From an uncultured Lachnospiraceae bacterium (GTDB lineage: Bacteria > Bacillota > Clostridia > Lachnospirales > Lachnospiraceae), in contig CACZBD010000002.1 of assembly GCA_902779305.1 (NCBI GenBank), positions 62,001 to 126,000 on the forward strand: a DNA stretch of 64,000 nucleotides. The letters are read 5' to 3'. The notes under the pieces were generated by a model. The model searched no databases and was not told the DNA's origin. It saw only the letters and a list, made by a program, of their open reading frames with translations. Below, piece after piece: positions 1 to 8,753 of the stretch. The stretch's first letter is position 1; each line of letters starts with the position of its first letter. Both the position numbers and the translations under genes were made by a program.

Positions 1-809
1 ATTACGACTATTTCTACAAAGATCTGAAGAAATACATGGAAGGTGCCGATCTTGTGAGTCTGAATGCGGAAACGGTGCTGGTAAGCGACAAGGCTCTGGT
101 TTCCGATTATCCGAGATTCGCGTCTCCGGAAGCCGTTGCGGATGCGGTGAAAGATCTGGGTGTCGATGTGGTCTCTACCGCAAACAATCATGCGCTCGAC
201 CAGGGGATGTACGGTATTGAGGAAACGATCGAAGCCTACCGGAAACGAGGGATCCTGACGGTCGGCACATACGGAGCCGGCGAGGATACGGATATCGTGC
301 CGTCTGTCCGGTATCTGACCGTAAATGATATGAAGATCGCTTTTCTGGCATTTACCTACGGAACGAACGGCAGGAGTGCAGAAGGTCATGCGGTGGATCT
401 TCTGTCCGATGAAGAAAGGATGGTCTCTTTACTCGATGAGGCAAGAGCAAAAGCCGATGCTGTTATCGTGTTTGCGCATTGGGGAACGGAATACAGTGAG
501 GAAACGGATGCGGAACAGGAGAAGTACGCAAAACTGTTTTTACAGCACGGCGTGGATGTTGTGATCGGAACCCATCCTCATGTCGTGCAGAAATATGAAC
601 TGCTTTCATCGGATGAAAAGGATGGAAAGAAGACGCTGATCTATTATTCTCTCGGAAACCTGATCAGCGCACAGAAGGAAGAAAACTGCAGGACCGGCGG
701 GATCGCCGGCCTGACACTGGTAAAGATCAAGGACGGGAAAGTCACGATCAGCGATGAAACATTGCATGAAGTCCAAACGGTACAGGGAAGCGTCCAATGG
801 GTGAAATGA
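1..809 (+). CDS. CapA-family metallophosphatase-like protein, 5' end outside window
   Basis: The frame is open from position 3 with no start before the edge, so the N-terminus lies upstream; the ATG at 36 is internal. Visible motifs are those of the PGA_cap/CapA family, a metallophosphatase-like fold named for the Bacillus capsule protein CapA: NAET near the left edge, NNHALDQG, AHWGTEY, GTHPHVVQ and YYSLGNL. Members are usually about 350-400 residues, so roughly the first third, with the first metal ligands and any signal peptide, is missing. Many family members have no proven poly-glutamate role, so substrate and function are open. The 3' end overlaps the MATE gene by 13 bases, implying co-transcription. 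Confidence 0.85.
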   Translation, partial: YDYFYKDLKKYMEGADLVSLNAETVLVSDKALVSDYPRFASPEAVADAVKDLGVDVVSTANNHALDQGMYGIEETIEAYRKRGILTVGTYGAGEDTDIVPSVRYLTVNDMKIAFLAFTYGTNGRSAEGHAVDLLSDEERMVSLLDEARAKADAVIVFAHWGTEYSEETDAEQEKYAKLFLQHGVDVVIGTHPHVVQKYELLSSDEKDGKKTLIYYSLGNLISAQKEENCRTGGIAGLTLVKIKDGKVTISDETLHEVQTVQGSVQWVK

Positions 810-2161
810 TCAAAAACAGGAAAAATGAAACATTCCGGATCCTGCTGTTCCTTGCGCTTCCGACCATGCTCGAGCATCTTTTGTCCACGCTGATGCAGTA
901 TGTGGATACGGCGATGGTGGGGAGACTCGGCGCGGATGCGACCGCAGCCGTTTCGACGACCACGACGATCACCTGGCTGACCGGAAGCCTCAGTGCGGCC
1001 GTTGCCGTATCGTGCATGACCATGATCGCGACCGCGATCGGGGCAAGAGACACAGAGCGGGTCAGAAAGATCGCAAGCCAGTCGGTTCTGCTTGCGATCC
1101 TGACAGGCGGTCTGATCATGATCGTTTCGATCGTTTTAAGCCCCGTGATCCCCGTTTGGATGGGGATCGATGTCTCCGTGCAGAAGGCCGCATCGGACTA
1201 TTTTCTGATCATCAGCATTCCCGCCATCTTTCGGTCATTGAGCATTATCCTGTCTTCGGCCGTACGCGCCACGCACGATACGAAGAATCCCATGATCATC
1301 AGCTTAAGCTCCAATGCGTTAAACGTTGTCTTAAACGCGGTCCTGATCTACGGGCTGCATCTTGATGTGACCGGGGCGGCACTTGCTACGGCGATCTCGA
1401 CTGTTGTTTCGGGGGTCTGGATGCTGGTGTTGTTCTTAAGAACGGACGTGCTGCGATTTTCACGCAGGGATCTCAAACCCGATAAAGAGATCCTGTCGGA
1501 AAATGCGAAGCTCAGTCTGCCGGTGCTTGCGACCGCATTCACGTCCTGCATGGGGTATGTGGTCTTTGCGGGGATGATCACGGGACTCGGAAAAGTCATT
1601 TTTGCGGCGCATTCCATCGCGGTGACCGCGGAAGAACTGTTCTATCTGCCGGGATACGGCTTAAGAAGCGCCACACAGACGCTGGTCGGAAACAGCATCG
1701 GGGAGAGGGACCAGGATAAATTCCGGGGCGTCAGCAGGGCAGGGATCGTCATCACGGTCGTTCTGATGACGTTCAGCGGTCTGCTGCTGTTTGTGTGTTC
1801 CTATCCGCTGATGTGTGTGTTCACGAGTTCTGAAGAAGTCGCCAGGACCGGCGCATATGTGCTTAGAATGGTGGCATTTACGGAACCGTTCTTCGGACTT
1901 CAGGTCGTTTTGGAAGGGATCTTCTACGGCGTCGGCAAGACGCGCTTTCCGTTTCTTGTCGATACGCTCAGCATGTGGGGGATCCGGATCCTTTTCACGT
2001 TTCTTTGCGTCAATGTCTGGGGACTGGGGCTTCGCAGTGTCTGGATCTGCATGATCGCGGACAATCTCTGCAAAGCGTTTGTTTTCGCGGTCGCCTCCCC
2101 GAAGACCTTCCGGCGCACCTTTCAAAAAGCAGATTTTACAAAAATCGAAGAACAGCTATAA
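797..2161 (+). CDS. MATE family multidrug/cation antiporter
   Basis: A 454-residue polytopic membrane protein with about 12 hydrophobic segments in two repeated halves, the MATE (NorM/DinF-like) architecture. The opening, with LALPTMLEHLLSTLMQYVDTAM followed by VGRLG, is typical of the first MatE helix. Family knowledge: Na+ or H+ driven export of cationic compounds. The start at 797 has AGGGAAG six bases upstream; an ATG at 806 that overlaps the upstream stop is an alternative. The substrate cannot be read from sequence. A terminator follows at 2226, so this gene ends its transcription unit. Confidence 0.88.
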   Translation: MGEMIKNRKNETFRILLFLALPTMLEHLLSTLMQYVDTAMVGRLGADATAAVSTTTTITWLTGSLSAAVAVSCMTMIATAIGARDTERVRKIASQSVLLAILTGGLIMIVSIVLSPVIPVWMGIDVSVQKAASDYFLIISIPAIFRSLSIILSSAVRATHDTKNPMIISLSSNALNVVLNAVLIYGLHLDVTGAALATAISTVVSGVWMLVLFLRTDVLRFSRRDLKPDKEILSENAKLSLPVLATAFTSCMGYVVFAGMITGLGKVIFAAHSIAVTAEELFYLPGYGLRSATQTLVGNSIGERDQDKFRGVSRAGIVITVVLMTFSGLLLFVCSYPLMCVFTSSEEVARTGAYVLRMVAFTEPFFGLQVVLEGIFYGVGKTRFPFLVDTLSMWGIRILFTFLCVNVWGLGLRSVWICMIADNLCKAFVFAVASPKTFRRTFQKADFTKIEEQL

Positions 2162-2225
2162 AGTATCCGTGACTTTTGCCGATATGTAATATAGCACAGG
2201 TAAACGGATCGACCTGTATGAAAGC

Positions 2226-2262
2226 TGCAGGGAAGCAGGAAAGTCTTCCCTGCGCTTTTTTT
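2226..2262 (+). terminator. Rho-independent terminator after the MATE gene
   Basis: A perfect 9-bp stem (GCAGGGAAG at 2227-2235 and CTTCCCTGC at 2245-2253) with a 9-base loop, extended by a possible T-G pair and followed by seven T residues at 2256-2262. It separates the capA-MATE unit from the mbl promoter. Confidence 0.92.
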
Positions 2263-2278
2263 GCTTATCAAAAACCCT

Positions 2279-2307
2279 TTGAAATGGTTTGGAATATGCA
2301 GTATAAT
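2279..2307 (+). promoter_or_regulatory. Sigma-A promoter for the mbl-flagellar rod operon
   Basis: TTGAAA at 2279-2284, a 17-base spacer, and a consensus TATAAT at 2302-2307. This is among the best-matched sigma-70-type promoters in the window and would start transcription about 45 bases before mbl. It suggests that mbl and the rod genes behind it are not exclusively under a flagellar sigma factor. Confidence 0.85.
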
Positions 2308-2360
2308 ATATTCTGTATGATTATGTTCATAAAGACCATTGAAAGGGGATATTGTTTATC

Positions 2361-3362
2361 ATGGTTTACAGTGATATAGGAATTGACCTCGGGACCGCCA
2401 GTGTTCTGGTGTTCATCCGGGGAAAAGGAGTTGTTCTTAAGGAACCCAGCGTGGTCGCTTTTGACAGGGACACCAACCGGATCAAGGCGATCGGCGAAGA
2501 AGCAAGACTGATGCTGGGAAGAACGCCGGGAAATATCGTTGCGGTCAGACCGCTTCGGCACGGGGTGGTATCAGATTATACCGTTACCGAGAAAATGCTC
2601 AAGTACTTCATTCAGAAGGCGATCGGCAAAAAGAGTTTCAGAAAACCCCGGATCAGTGTCTGCGTACCGAGCGGCGTTACCGAAGTAGAGAAGAAGGCCG
2701 TTGAAGATGCAACGTACGCGGCAGGCGCCAGGGAAGTGGCGATCATAGAGGAGCCCATCGCGGCGGCGATCGGTGCCGGGATCGATATCAGCAAACCCTG
2801 CGGCAACATGATCGTGGACATCGGCGGCGGCACATCGGATATCGCAGTGATCTCTCTTGGCGGAACGGTGGTAAGTACTTCGATCAAGATCGCGGGTGAT
2901 GATTTTGACGAATCCATCGTAAAGCACATGAGAAAAAAGCATAACATGCTGATCGGTGAAAGAACGGCAGAAGATCTGAAGATCAAGATCGGAACCGCCT
3001 TCAAGAGGCCGGAGGTCGAGTACTTAGATGTCAGGGGACTGAATCTGGTAACGGGACTTCCGAGAACCGTCAAGGTTTCCAGTGAGGAAACCGAGGAAGC
3101 GCTTCGCGAGACAACCTCGCAGGTCGTGGAAGCGATCCACTCCGTTCTGGAGAGAACACCTCCGGAACTGGCGGCGGACATCGCGGACCGCGGGATCGTC
3201 CTGACAGGTGGCGGCAGTCTTTTAAGAGGGTTGGAAGATCTGATCGCATACAAGACAGGGATCAACACGATGACGGCGGAAGATCCGATGACAGCAGTTG
3301 CCATCGGTACCGGCAAATTCGTGGAATTCCTTTCCGGAACACCGGAGACAGGCGTGGAATAA
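2361..3362 (+). CDS. mbl: MreB/Mbl-family actin-like cell-shape protein
   Basis: A 333-residue actin-fold protein of the MreB family, which forms membrane-associated filaments guiding peptidoglycan synthesis. Phosphate 1 motif DIGIDLGTAS is at the N-terminus; VDIGGGTSDIAV (phosphate 2), IGERTAEDLKIKIG and IVLTGGGSLLRG (adenosine) follow in order. The ATG at 2361 matches where Mbl proteins start (MFARDIGIDLGTAN in B. subtilis, from memory). A TTG at 2352 is in frame but sits only three bases after the GGGG run. Called Mbl rather than MreB because no mreCD follows and because the next genes are flgF/flgG-like, the mbl-flhO-flhP order known from Bacillus. Confidence 0.88.
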   Translation: MVYSDIGIDLGTASVLVFIRGKGVVLKEPSVVAFDRDTNRIKAIGEEARLMLGRTPGNIVAVRPLRHGVVSDYTVTEKMLKYFIQKAIGKKSFRKPRISVCVPSGVTEVEKKAVEDATYAAGAREVAIIEEPIAAAIGAGIDISKPCGNMIVDIGGGTSDIAVISLGGTVVSTSIKIAGDDFDESIVKHMRKKHNMLIGERTAEDLKIKIGTAFKRPEVEYLDVRGLNLVTGLPRTVKVSSEETEEALRETTSQVVEAIHSVLERTPPELAADIADRGIVLTGGGSLLRGLEDLIAYKTGINTMTAEDPMTAVAIGTGKFVEFLSGTPETGVE

Positions 3363-3390
3363 CAACGGAATTTAATAAGGGGTATGACAT

Positions 3391-4164
3391 ATGCTGAAAG
3401 GGTTGTACACAGCCTATACGGGCATGATCAATGAACAGAACAGAGTGGATACGCTGAGCAATAACCTGGCCAACTCGGCAACGACGGGTTTTAAGAAAGA
3501 AGGGACCACGGCGCAGGCGTTCAAGGATGTTCTGGCTTACAAGATCAAGGATACTTCGGAGCCCGGGATCGCAAGACGGCTTGGCAAAATGAACATGGGG
3601 GTTAAGATCGGCGAGAATTATGTCGATTATTCTCAGGGGCCGTTTCACGAGACCGGAAATGATTTTGACTTAGCTCTTTCCGGAAGCGGATTTTTTGCGG
3701 TGGACTTCATGGACAAGGAAGGAAACTGCATCGTGAAATACACCCGTGACGGTTCGTTCCAGCTGAATGTGGACGGCGCACTCGTCAACAAGAACGGCGA
3801 TTTTCTGATGAGCACGAACAATACGCATATCATTCTTGATCCGACACAGGACTTCAAGGTGGACAGGCAGGGCGTGATCTATCAGAACGGCATCGCGCAG
3901 GCGCAGATCCAGCTGACGGATTTTGAGAACTATGATTATCTGGAACGCTACGGAGAGAATTATTTCCAGCCGGTGGAAGGCGCAACGCAGATCCCTGCCG
4001 AGGCGCAGGTGTACGGCGGATATCTGGAAGCATCCAATGTTCAGGTGGTCAGGGAAATGGTGGATCTGATCTCCTTTACGAGAGCATACGAATCCAACCA
4101 GAAGATCGTTCAGGCATATGATGAGACGCTTGGAAAAGCAGTCAATGACGTCGGCAAGATCTGA
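3391..4164 (+). CDS. flgF: Flagellar basal-body rod protein, FlgF/FlhO-like
   Basis: A 257-residue protein with the N-terminal rod motif LSNNLANSATTGFKKE (about residues 23-38), a central GSGFFAVDF segment, and a C-terminal helix containing MVDLISFTRAYESNQKIVQ. These ends form the coiled-coil core of axial flagellar proteins. Assigned to FlgF/FlhO because it is shorter than and precedes the FlgG-like gene. Family role: a component of the rod between the basal body and hook, exported by the flagellar type III apparatus. AAGGGG lies upstream of the ATG. Distinguishing FlgF from FlgG paralogues by eye is not certain. Confidence 0.82.
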   Translation: MLKGLYTAYTGMINEQNRVDTLSNNLANSATTGFKKEGTTAQAFKDVLAYKIKDTSEPGIARRLGKMNMGVKIGENYVDYSQGPFHETGNDFDLALSGSGFFAVDFMDKEGNCIVKYTRDGSFQLNVDGALVNKNGDFLMSTNNTHIILDPTQDFKVDRQGVIYQNGIAQAQIQLTDFENYDYLERYGENYFQPVEGATQIPAEAQVYGGYLEASNVQVVREMVDLISFTRAYESNQKIVQAYDETLGKAVNDVGKI

Positions 4165-4201
4165 TGATTGACTTTGTTCCAAGGGCAGGAAAGGGGACAG
4201 T

Positions 4202-5023
4202 ATGGTAAGAGCATTATGGACGGCAGCCAGCGGCATGATCGGACAGCAGACTAACGTTGACACGATCGCGAACAACCTGGCAAATGTCAATACGGTAGCT
4301 TACAAGACGGAAGTCAACGAATTCAAATCACTTCTGTATCAGAATATCCAGAGCAAGACGACCAGCGCAAACGGGGAACAGAAACCGGTCGGCGCGCAGG
4401 TCGGTCTGGGTGTCAGAAACGCTGCGATCGTTTCGCAGTTCCATCAGGGCGCGCTCCTTGATTCCGAGTCCGACACGGCGTTCGGGATCAACGGCGAAGG
4501 CTTCTTCGCAGTAAGAGGCGAAGACGGCAAGGCCTATTACACCAGAAACGGTAACTTTGTATTCGCGCTGAATGCGGATAATTCAATGACGCTGGCAACC
4601 ACGGACGGTAACCCGGTCTTAAATACCGGCGGTACCGCGATCACGATCCCGGCGACATATATGTCCAATCTGATCGAGGTGGATACTTCGGGACAGCTGC
4701 TGTACCCGGATGCGAACAACAATCTGCAGCCGATCGCGGGCATGAAGATCGGACTGTTCCAGTTCCAGAATCCTTCGGGCCTGCAGAAGAAGGGCGATAC
4801 GCTGTATGAGATCACGCCGGCTTCGGGTGCCGCGCTGAACGAGGAGACGACCGCGAACCTGAAAAAGAGTGAGATCCGGCAGGGATATCTGGAAGGATCC
4901 AACGTGCAGGTGGCGGATGAAATGGTCAATCTGATCATCGCACAGCGCGCTTACGAGATGAATTCCAAAGCGATCCAGGCAGCGGATACGATGATGCAGG
5001 AAGCCAACGAGCTCAGGAGGTAA
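4202..5023 (+). CDS. flgG: Flagellar basal-body distal rod protein FlgG
   Basis: A 273-residue axial protein with the N-terminal motif MVRALWTAASGM then IANNLANVNTVAYKTE (about residues 22-37), a mid-domain FGINGEGFFAV, and the C-terminal YLEGSNVQVADEMVNLI plus AQRAYEMNSKAIQAAD. The length is close to the usual 260 or so. It follows the FlgF-like gene by 37 bases with GAAAGGGG before the ATG, and precedes the rod-binding protein gene by three bases. The three genes form a rod-assembly cassette downstream of mbl. Confidence 0.88.
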   Translation: MVRALWTAASGMIGQQTNVDTIANNLANVNTVAYKTEVNEFKSLLYQNIQSKTTSANGEQKPVGAQVGLGVRNAAIVSQFHQGALLDSESDTAFGINGEGFFAVRGEDGKAYYTRNGNFVFALNADNSMTLATTDGNPVLNTGGTAITIPATYMSNLIEVDTSGQLLYPDANNNLQPIAGMKIGLFQFQNPSGLQKKGDTLYEITPASGAALNEETTANLKKSEIRQGYLEGSNVQVADEMVNLIIAQRAYEMNSKAIQAADTMMQEANELRR

Positions 5024-5026
5024 TCC

Positions 5027-5377
5027 ATGGACATCGGTTCCTTAAGTTCTTTATATACGGAATATCTGCAAAAGACCAATTCCGACTCTTCCAACGGCAT
5101 TTCAAGGATGTCGCAGGATTCCCTGAAAAACGCATCCGACGAAGAACTGATGGAGGCTTGCAAACAGTTTGAGACTTACTTTATCGAGCAGGTTTTCAAA
5201 CATGCGCAGACCGCCATGGTGCCCGCAAGCGAGAGCACGGACGGATCGACGCAGACACTTCTGGACTATTACAAGGATTCCCTGACTTCCGAATATGCGA
5301 AACTGGCATCGGACCAGCAGGAGAACGGTCTTGCACAGATGCTTTATGAGCAGATGAAAAGAAATTACGAAATGTAA
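5027..5377 (+). CDS. flgJ: Rod-binding protein, FlgJ N-terminal domain only
   Basis: A 116-residue protein carrying the rod-binding region: LMEACKQFETYFIEQVFKHA (about residues 43-62) and a C-terminal DYYKDSLTSEYAKLASDQQ segment. In Gram-negatives FlgJ carries a second muramidase domain. Here the protein ends after the rod-binding part, which is the usual state in Firmicutes, so a separate hydrolase would have to open the wall. GGAGG ends just before the ATG, and the start is three bases after flgG, so it is translated with the rod genes. Confidence 0.85.
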   Translation: MDIGSLSSLYTEYLQKTNSDSSNGISRMSQDSLKNASDEELMEACKQFETYFIEQVFKHAQTAMVPASESTDGSTQTLLDYYKDSLTSEYAKLASDQQENGLAQMLYEQMKRNYEM

Positions 5378-5386
5378 AGCGGTTTC

Positions 5387-7600
5387 ATGACAACACTTCA
5401 GGGCTTTATCGAGCACATCATTTTCCGGAATGATGAAAACGGTTATACGGTTTTGCAGCTTGTCGCTGACGCAGGTGAATACACCTGCGTCGGCTTATTT
5501 CGTTATGCGGATGAAGGGGAACGGGTCTCGGTGACCGGGGAATTCGTCGAGCATCCGGTGTACGGGCAGCAGCTGAAGGTGGAAAGCTATGAAGTGATGA
5601 CGCCCGGCGATGAAGAATCGATGATCCGGTATCTCGGGAGCGGCGCGATCAAAGGGATCGGAACGGCGCTTGCCACAAGGATCGTGGAAAAATTCGGAGA
5701 AGATACCTTCCGCATCATCGAAGAGGATCCCGAGAGACTTGCCGAGATCAAGGGCATCAGTGCCAGAAAGGCAAGAGAGATCGCCACACAGTTTCTGGAA
5801 AAGCAGGATATGCGAAAGATCATGATCTTTTTGCAGCAGTACGGCATTTCCAATACCCTATCCATGAAGATCTATCAGAAATACGGCCTGCAGACCTATG
5901 CCATCATCCGTGAAAATCCTTATCGTCTGGCCGATGAGATCAACGGCGTGGGCTTCAAAACGGCAGATGAGATCGCGGAGCGTGTCGGGATCCGCATGGA
6001 TTCGGATTTCAGGATCCGGAGCGGGATCCTGTATGTGATGCAGTCAGCCATCGGCGAGGGACACTGCTATCTGCCAAAAGAAGTGCTTCTTAAGAGAGCT
6101 GAGGACCTGCTGCAGGTTGCAGAAGAAGCCGTTGAAAGCCAGATCATGAACCTGACGATGGAAGGCAGGCTCTATGTGAACGTGAAAGAAGGCAGCAGCT
6201 GTGTCTATCTGAAAAGCTTTTACAGAATGGAATGCGGATGCGCTGCGATGCTTAAGGAGCTCGATGTCTTCGACCCCAGGCCGGAAGAGGAGATCGAAAA
6301 GAAGATCCGCCGCTATGCCAAGGAACTGCAGATCGAACCCGATGACCTCCAGATCCGCGCGGTGGTGGATGCCGTCAGGCACGGCGTGCTGATCATGACG
6401 GGCGGACCGGGCACCGGAAAAACGACGACGATCAATCTGATGATCCGGTTCTTTGAAGCGGAGGGCCTTGATTTTTATCTGGCTGCACCGACCGGAAGGG
6501 CGGCCAAGCGCATGAGCGAGGCGACCGGATATGATGCGGCGACCGTCCAGCGGATCCTGCGGCTGACGCCTGTGGGAGAGGACGGACAGAGATATGAAAA
6601 GAACGAGGACGATCCTCTTGAAGCGGATGTGGTGATCGTTGACGAAATGTCGATGGTGGATCTGCCGCTGTTCTATGCGCTGTTAAAGGCGCTGATCCCG
6701 GGAACGAGGCTGATCATGGTCGGGGACACCAACCAGCTGCCGAGTGTCGGACCGGGAACGGTCTTAAAAGATCTGATCGCGTCCGCCTGCTTCCGTGTTG
6801 TGGAACTGAAGCGGATCTTCAGACAGGCCGGGCAGAGCGATATCGTGCTCAACGCGCATAAGATCAACGAGGGAAAAGAGATCGCGCTAGACAACAAGAG
6901 CAAGGACTTTTTCTTCTTGAGCAGGGACAATATCGATGTGATCTTAAAGCACATGATCCTGCTGATCAAAGAAAAACTCCCGGGTTACGTCGATGCCGGA
7001 CCGCAGGAGATCCAGGTGCTGACGCCGATGCGGAAGGGACCTTTGGGGATCGAGAGCCTGAATCCCATCCTGCAGAAATACTTAAACCCGGAAAGCCCGG
7101 AAAAAGCGGAAAAGGAATCCGGCGGCACGCTGTTTCGGGAAGGCGACAAGGTCATGCAGATCAAGAACAATTACCGGCTCGAATGGGAGATCACGGACCG
7201 CTACGGGATCGCCGTCGATACCGGAACGGGTGTTTTCAACGGGGATATCGGCACGGTCAGGGAGATCGATCCGTACATGGAATGGATGAAGGTCGAATAT
7301 GAGGACAAAAAGAGCGTGACCTATCCGTTTTCAATGCTGGATGAGCTGGAACTGGCCTATGCCGTGACGATCCACAAATCGCAGGGAAGCGAGTATCCGG
7401 CAGTGATCATGCCGTTGCTTGGAGGCCCCAGGATGCTCTTTAACAGGAACCTGTTGTATACCGGGGTGACCAGGGCGAAAAAGTGCGTGACGATCCTCGG
7501 AAGCGCGAAGGTCGTTACGGATATGATCCATAACACGGATGAGCAGAAACGCTATACCTGTCTCGATGAGATGATCAGAAGATCGTATGGGGAGGAATAA
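5387..7600 (+). CDS. recD2: ATP-dependent RecD2-type DNA helicase
   Basis: A 737-residue superfamily 1B helicase of the RecD2 (RecD-like, RecBC-independent) family, with 5'-3' polarity known from homologues and a role in DNA repair and fork maintenance. An N-terminal OB-like region (1-70) is followed by helix-hairpin-helix repeats (GIGTALATRIVEKFG, ISARKAREIATQF, NGVGFKTADEIAERVG), then the motor. Walker A GGPGTGKTTT is near residue 340, Walker B VIVDEMSMVD near 418, AVTIHKSQGSEYPAV near 660 and LYTGVTRAKK near 690. It begins nine bases after the rod-binding gene, so it probably rides on the same transcript. Length matches the family. Confidence 0.93.
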   Translation: MTTLQGFIEHIIFRNDENGYTVLQLVADAGEYTCVGLFRYADEGERVSVTGEFVEHPVYGQQLKVESYEVMTPGDEESMIRYLGSGAIKGIGTALATRIVEKFGEDTFRIIEEDPERLAEIKGISARKAREIATQFLEKQDMRKIMIFLQQYGISNTLSMKIYQKYGLQTYAIIRENPYRLADEINGVGFKTADEIAERVGIRMDSDFRIRSGILYVMQSAIGEGHCYLPKEVLLKRAEDLLQVAEEAVESQIMNLTMEGRLYVNVKEGSSCVYLKSFYRMECGCAAMLKELDVFDPRPEEEIEKKIRRYAKELQIEPDDLQIRAVVDAVRHGVLIMTGGPGTGKTTTINLMIRFFEAEGLDFYLAAPTGRAAKRMSEATGYDAATVQRILRLTPVGEDGQRYEKNEDDPLEADVVIVDEMSMVDLPLFYALLKALIPGTRLIMVGDTNQLPSVGPGTVLKDLIASACFRVVELKRIFRQAGQSDIVLNAHKINEGKEIALDNKSKDFFFLSRDNIDVILKHMILLIKEKLPGYVDAGPQEIQVLTPMRKGPLGIESLNPILQKYLNPESPEKAEKESGGTLFREGDKVMQIKNNYRLEWEITDRYGIAVDTGTGVFNGDIGTVREIDPYMEWMKVEYEDKKSVTYPFSMLDELELAYAVTIHKSQGSEYPAVIMPLLGGPRMLFNRNLLYTGVTRAKKCVTILGSAKVVTDMIHNTDEQKRYTCLDEMIRRSYGEE

Positions 7601-7603
7601 AGG

Positions 7604-8305
7604 ATGACGCTGCTCGATCTGTTCTTCCCGCCGCGCTGTGTCGTCTGCGACAGGCCGCTTACTTACCGGGAATCCGGGGTCTGCAAAACCTGTGCGGAAA
7701 GCCTTCATAAGATCCGGGACCCGCGGTGTATGAAATGCGGAAAAGAACTGTCTAAAGAACGGGACGTGTTCTGCAAAGACTGCACGGATCACGCGCACCG
7801 GTTCGAAAGCTGCCGTGCGCTTTTTCTGTATGATGATGCGATGAAAAAGAGCATTTACCGGTTTAAGTACGACGGCAGGAAGGAATATGCCGCTTACTAT
7901 GCGAAAGCCCTTTCCGAAGAACTGGGAGACTGGATCCGTTCGGTAAGACCGGATGCGCTCATTCCCATCCCTCTGCATCCAAACCGCCTGAAGAAAAGAG
8001 GATACAACCAGGCGGAACTGATCGCGGGAAAGCTTTCCGCGCTTGTAAATGTCCCTGTCAAAACGGATGTTCTGATCCGGCAGGCGGATACGAAAAGACA
8101 GAAAGAACTGAACCTTTCCGCGCGGGAAAATAATTTGAAAAAGGCTTTTAAAACAAGCGAAAATGATGTAAAATTAGATACGGCTCTTTTGGTCGATGAC
8201 ATATACACGACCGGCGCGACAATAGACGCGGCGGCCGCCTGTTTAAAGGGTGCCGGGGTTTCCCGGGTATATGCGCTGACCCTGAGCATAGGAAGAAATA
8301 CGTAG
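7604..8305 (+). CDS. comF: ComF family protein (phosphoribosyltransferase-like)
   Basis: A 233-residue ComFC-type protein. The N-terminus is a Cys-rich probable zinc-binding region (CVVCD, CKTC, CMKCG, CKDC within the first 60 residues). The rest is a type I phosphoribosyltransferase fold with the PRPP loop LLVDDIYTTGATIDAAA near residues 194-210 and the family sequence KRGYNQAELIA. ComFC is needed for DNA uptake in competent Bacillus, but homologues are widespread in non-competent bacteria and the reaction is not established. It starts three bases after recD2 and is followed by the YvyF-like gene, as in Bacillus. Confidence 0.88.
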   Translation: MTLLDLFFPPRCVVCDRPLTYRESGVCKTCAESLHKIRDPRCMKCGKELSKERDVFCKDCTDHAHRFESCRALFLYDDAMKKSIYRFKYDGRKEYAAYYAKALSEELGDWIRSVRPDALIPIPLHPNRLKKRGYNQAELIAGKLSALVNVPVKTDVLIRQADTKRQKELNLSARENNLKKAFKTSENDVKLDTALLVDDIYTTGATIDAAAACLKGAGVSRVYALTLSIGRNT

Positions 8306-8316
8306 GAGGATACACG

Positions 8317-8727
8317 ATGAACGCACGAAACTGTAGAAAATGCGGCAGAGTCTTCAACTATATCGCAGGAGTACCGCTCTGCCCTTCCTGCCGTGAGGAA
8401 ATGGAAAAGAAATTCCAGACAGTAAAGGAATATATCCAGAACAACAAGGATACGACGATCAAAACGGTCGCTGAGGCATGCGAAGTGGAAGAAAGCCAGA
8501 TCAGGCAGTGGGTCAGAGAAGAACGTCTGGTATTTTCCGATGATTCCGCGATCGTGATGCAGTGTGAGATCTGCGGTGCGCCGATTCATACGGGACGTTA
8601 CTGCGACAAGTGCAAGCAGGATACGATGCGTTCTCTGGCAGGTGCAGGCAGACAGCAGGTTGCGCCTCAGGTACAGAGAAAGAACACTAAAGAGAATCCG
8701 AGGATGCGTTTCCTGGACAACCGCTAA
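8317..8727 (+). CDS. yvyF: YvyF/TIGR03826-type flagellar operon zinc-ribbon/HTH protein
   Basis: A 136-residue protein with two Cys4 clusters (C6, C9, C22, C25 and C83, C86, C96, C99). They flank a helix-turn-helix-like region, TIKTVAEACEVEESQIRQW (about residues 47-65). This layout matches the flagellar-operon protein family typified by B. subtilis YvyF, which sits beside comF and flgM there. The molecular role is unknown; a regulator of flagellar expression is the usual inference. A clear AGGAGG precedes the ATG. No flgM follows here, so only part of the Bacillus arrangement is kept. Confidence 0.82.
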   Translation: MNARNCRKCGRVFNYIAGVPLCPSCREEMEKKFQTVKEYIQNNKDTTIKTVAEACEVEESQIRQWVREERLVFSDDSAIVMQCEICGAPIHTGRYCDKCKQDTMRSLAGAGRQQVAPQVQRKNTKENPRMRFLDNR

Positions 8728-8753
8728 ACGTAACTTTTTGATGGGACAGATCT

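Noticed and set aside
797..2161. MATE gene as a polysaccharide flippase
   Set aside because: The protein matches MATE/NorM signatures and sits with a CapA-type gene far from the glycan locus; Wzx motifs are missing.
2612..3316. Reverse-strand open frame of 234 codons inside mbl
   Set aside because: Low-complexity Ser/Ile-rich translation opposite strongly conserved actin-fold motifs; no ribosome site.
5027..5377. Truncated flgJ pseudogene
   Set aside because: The rod-binding-only form is normal in Firmicutes, and the frame and ribosome site are intact.
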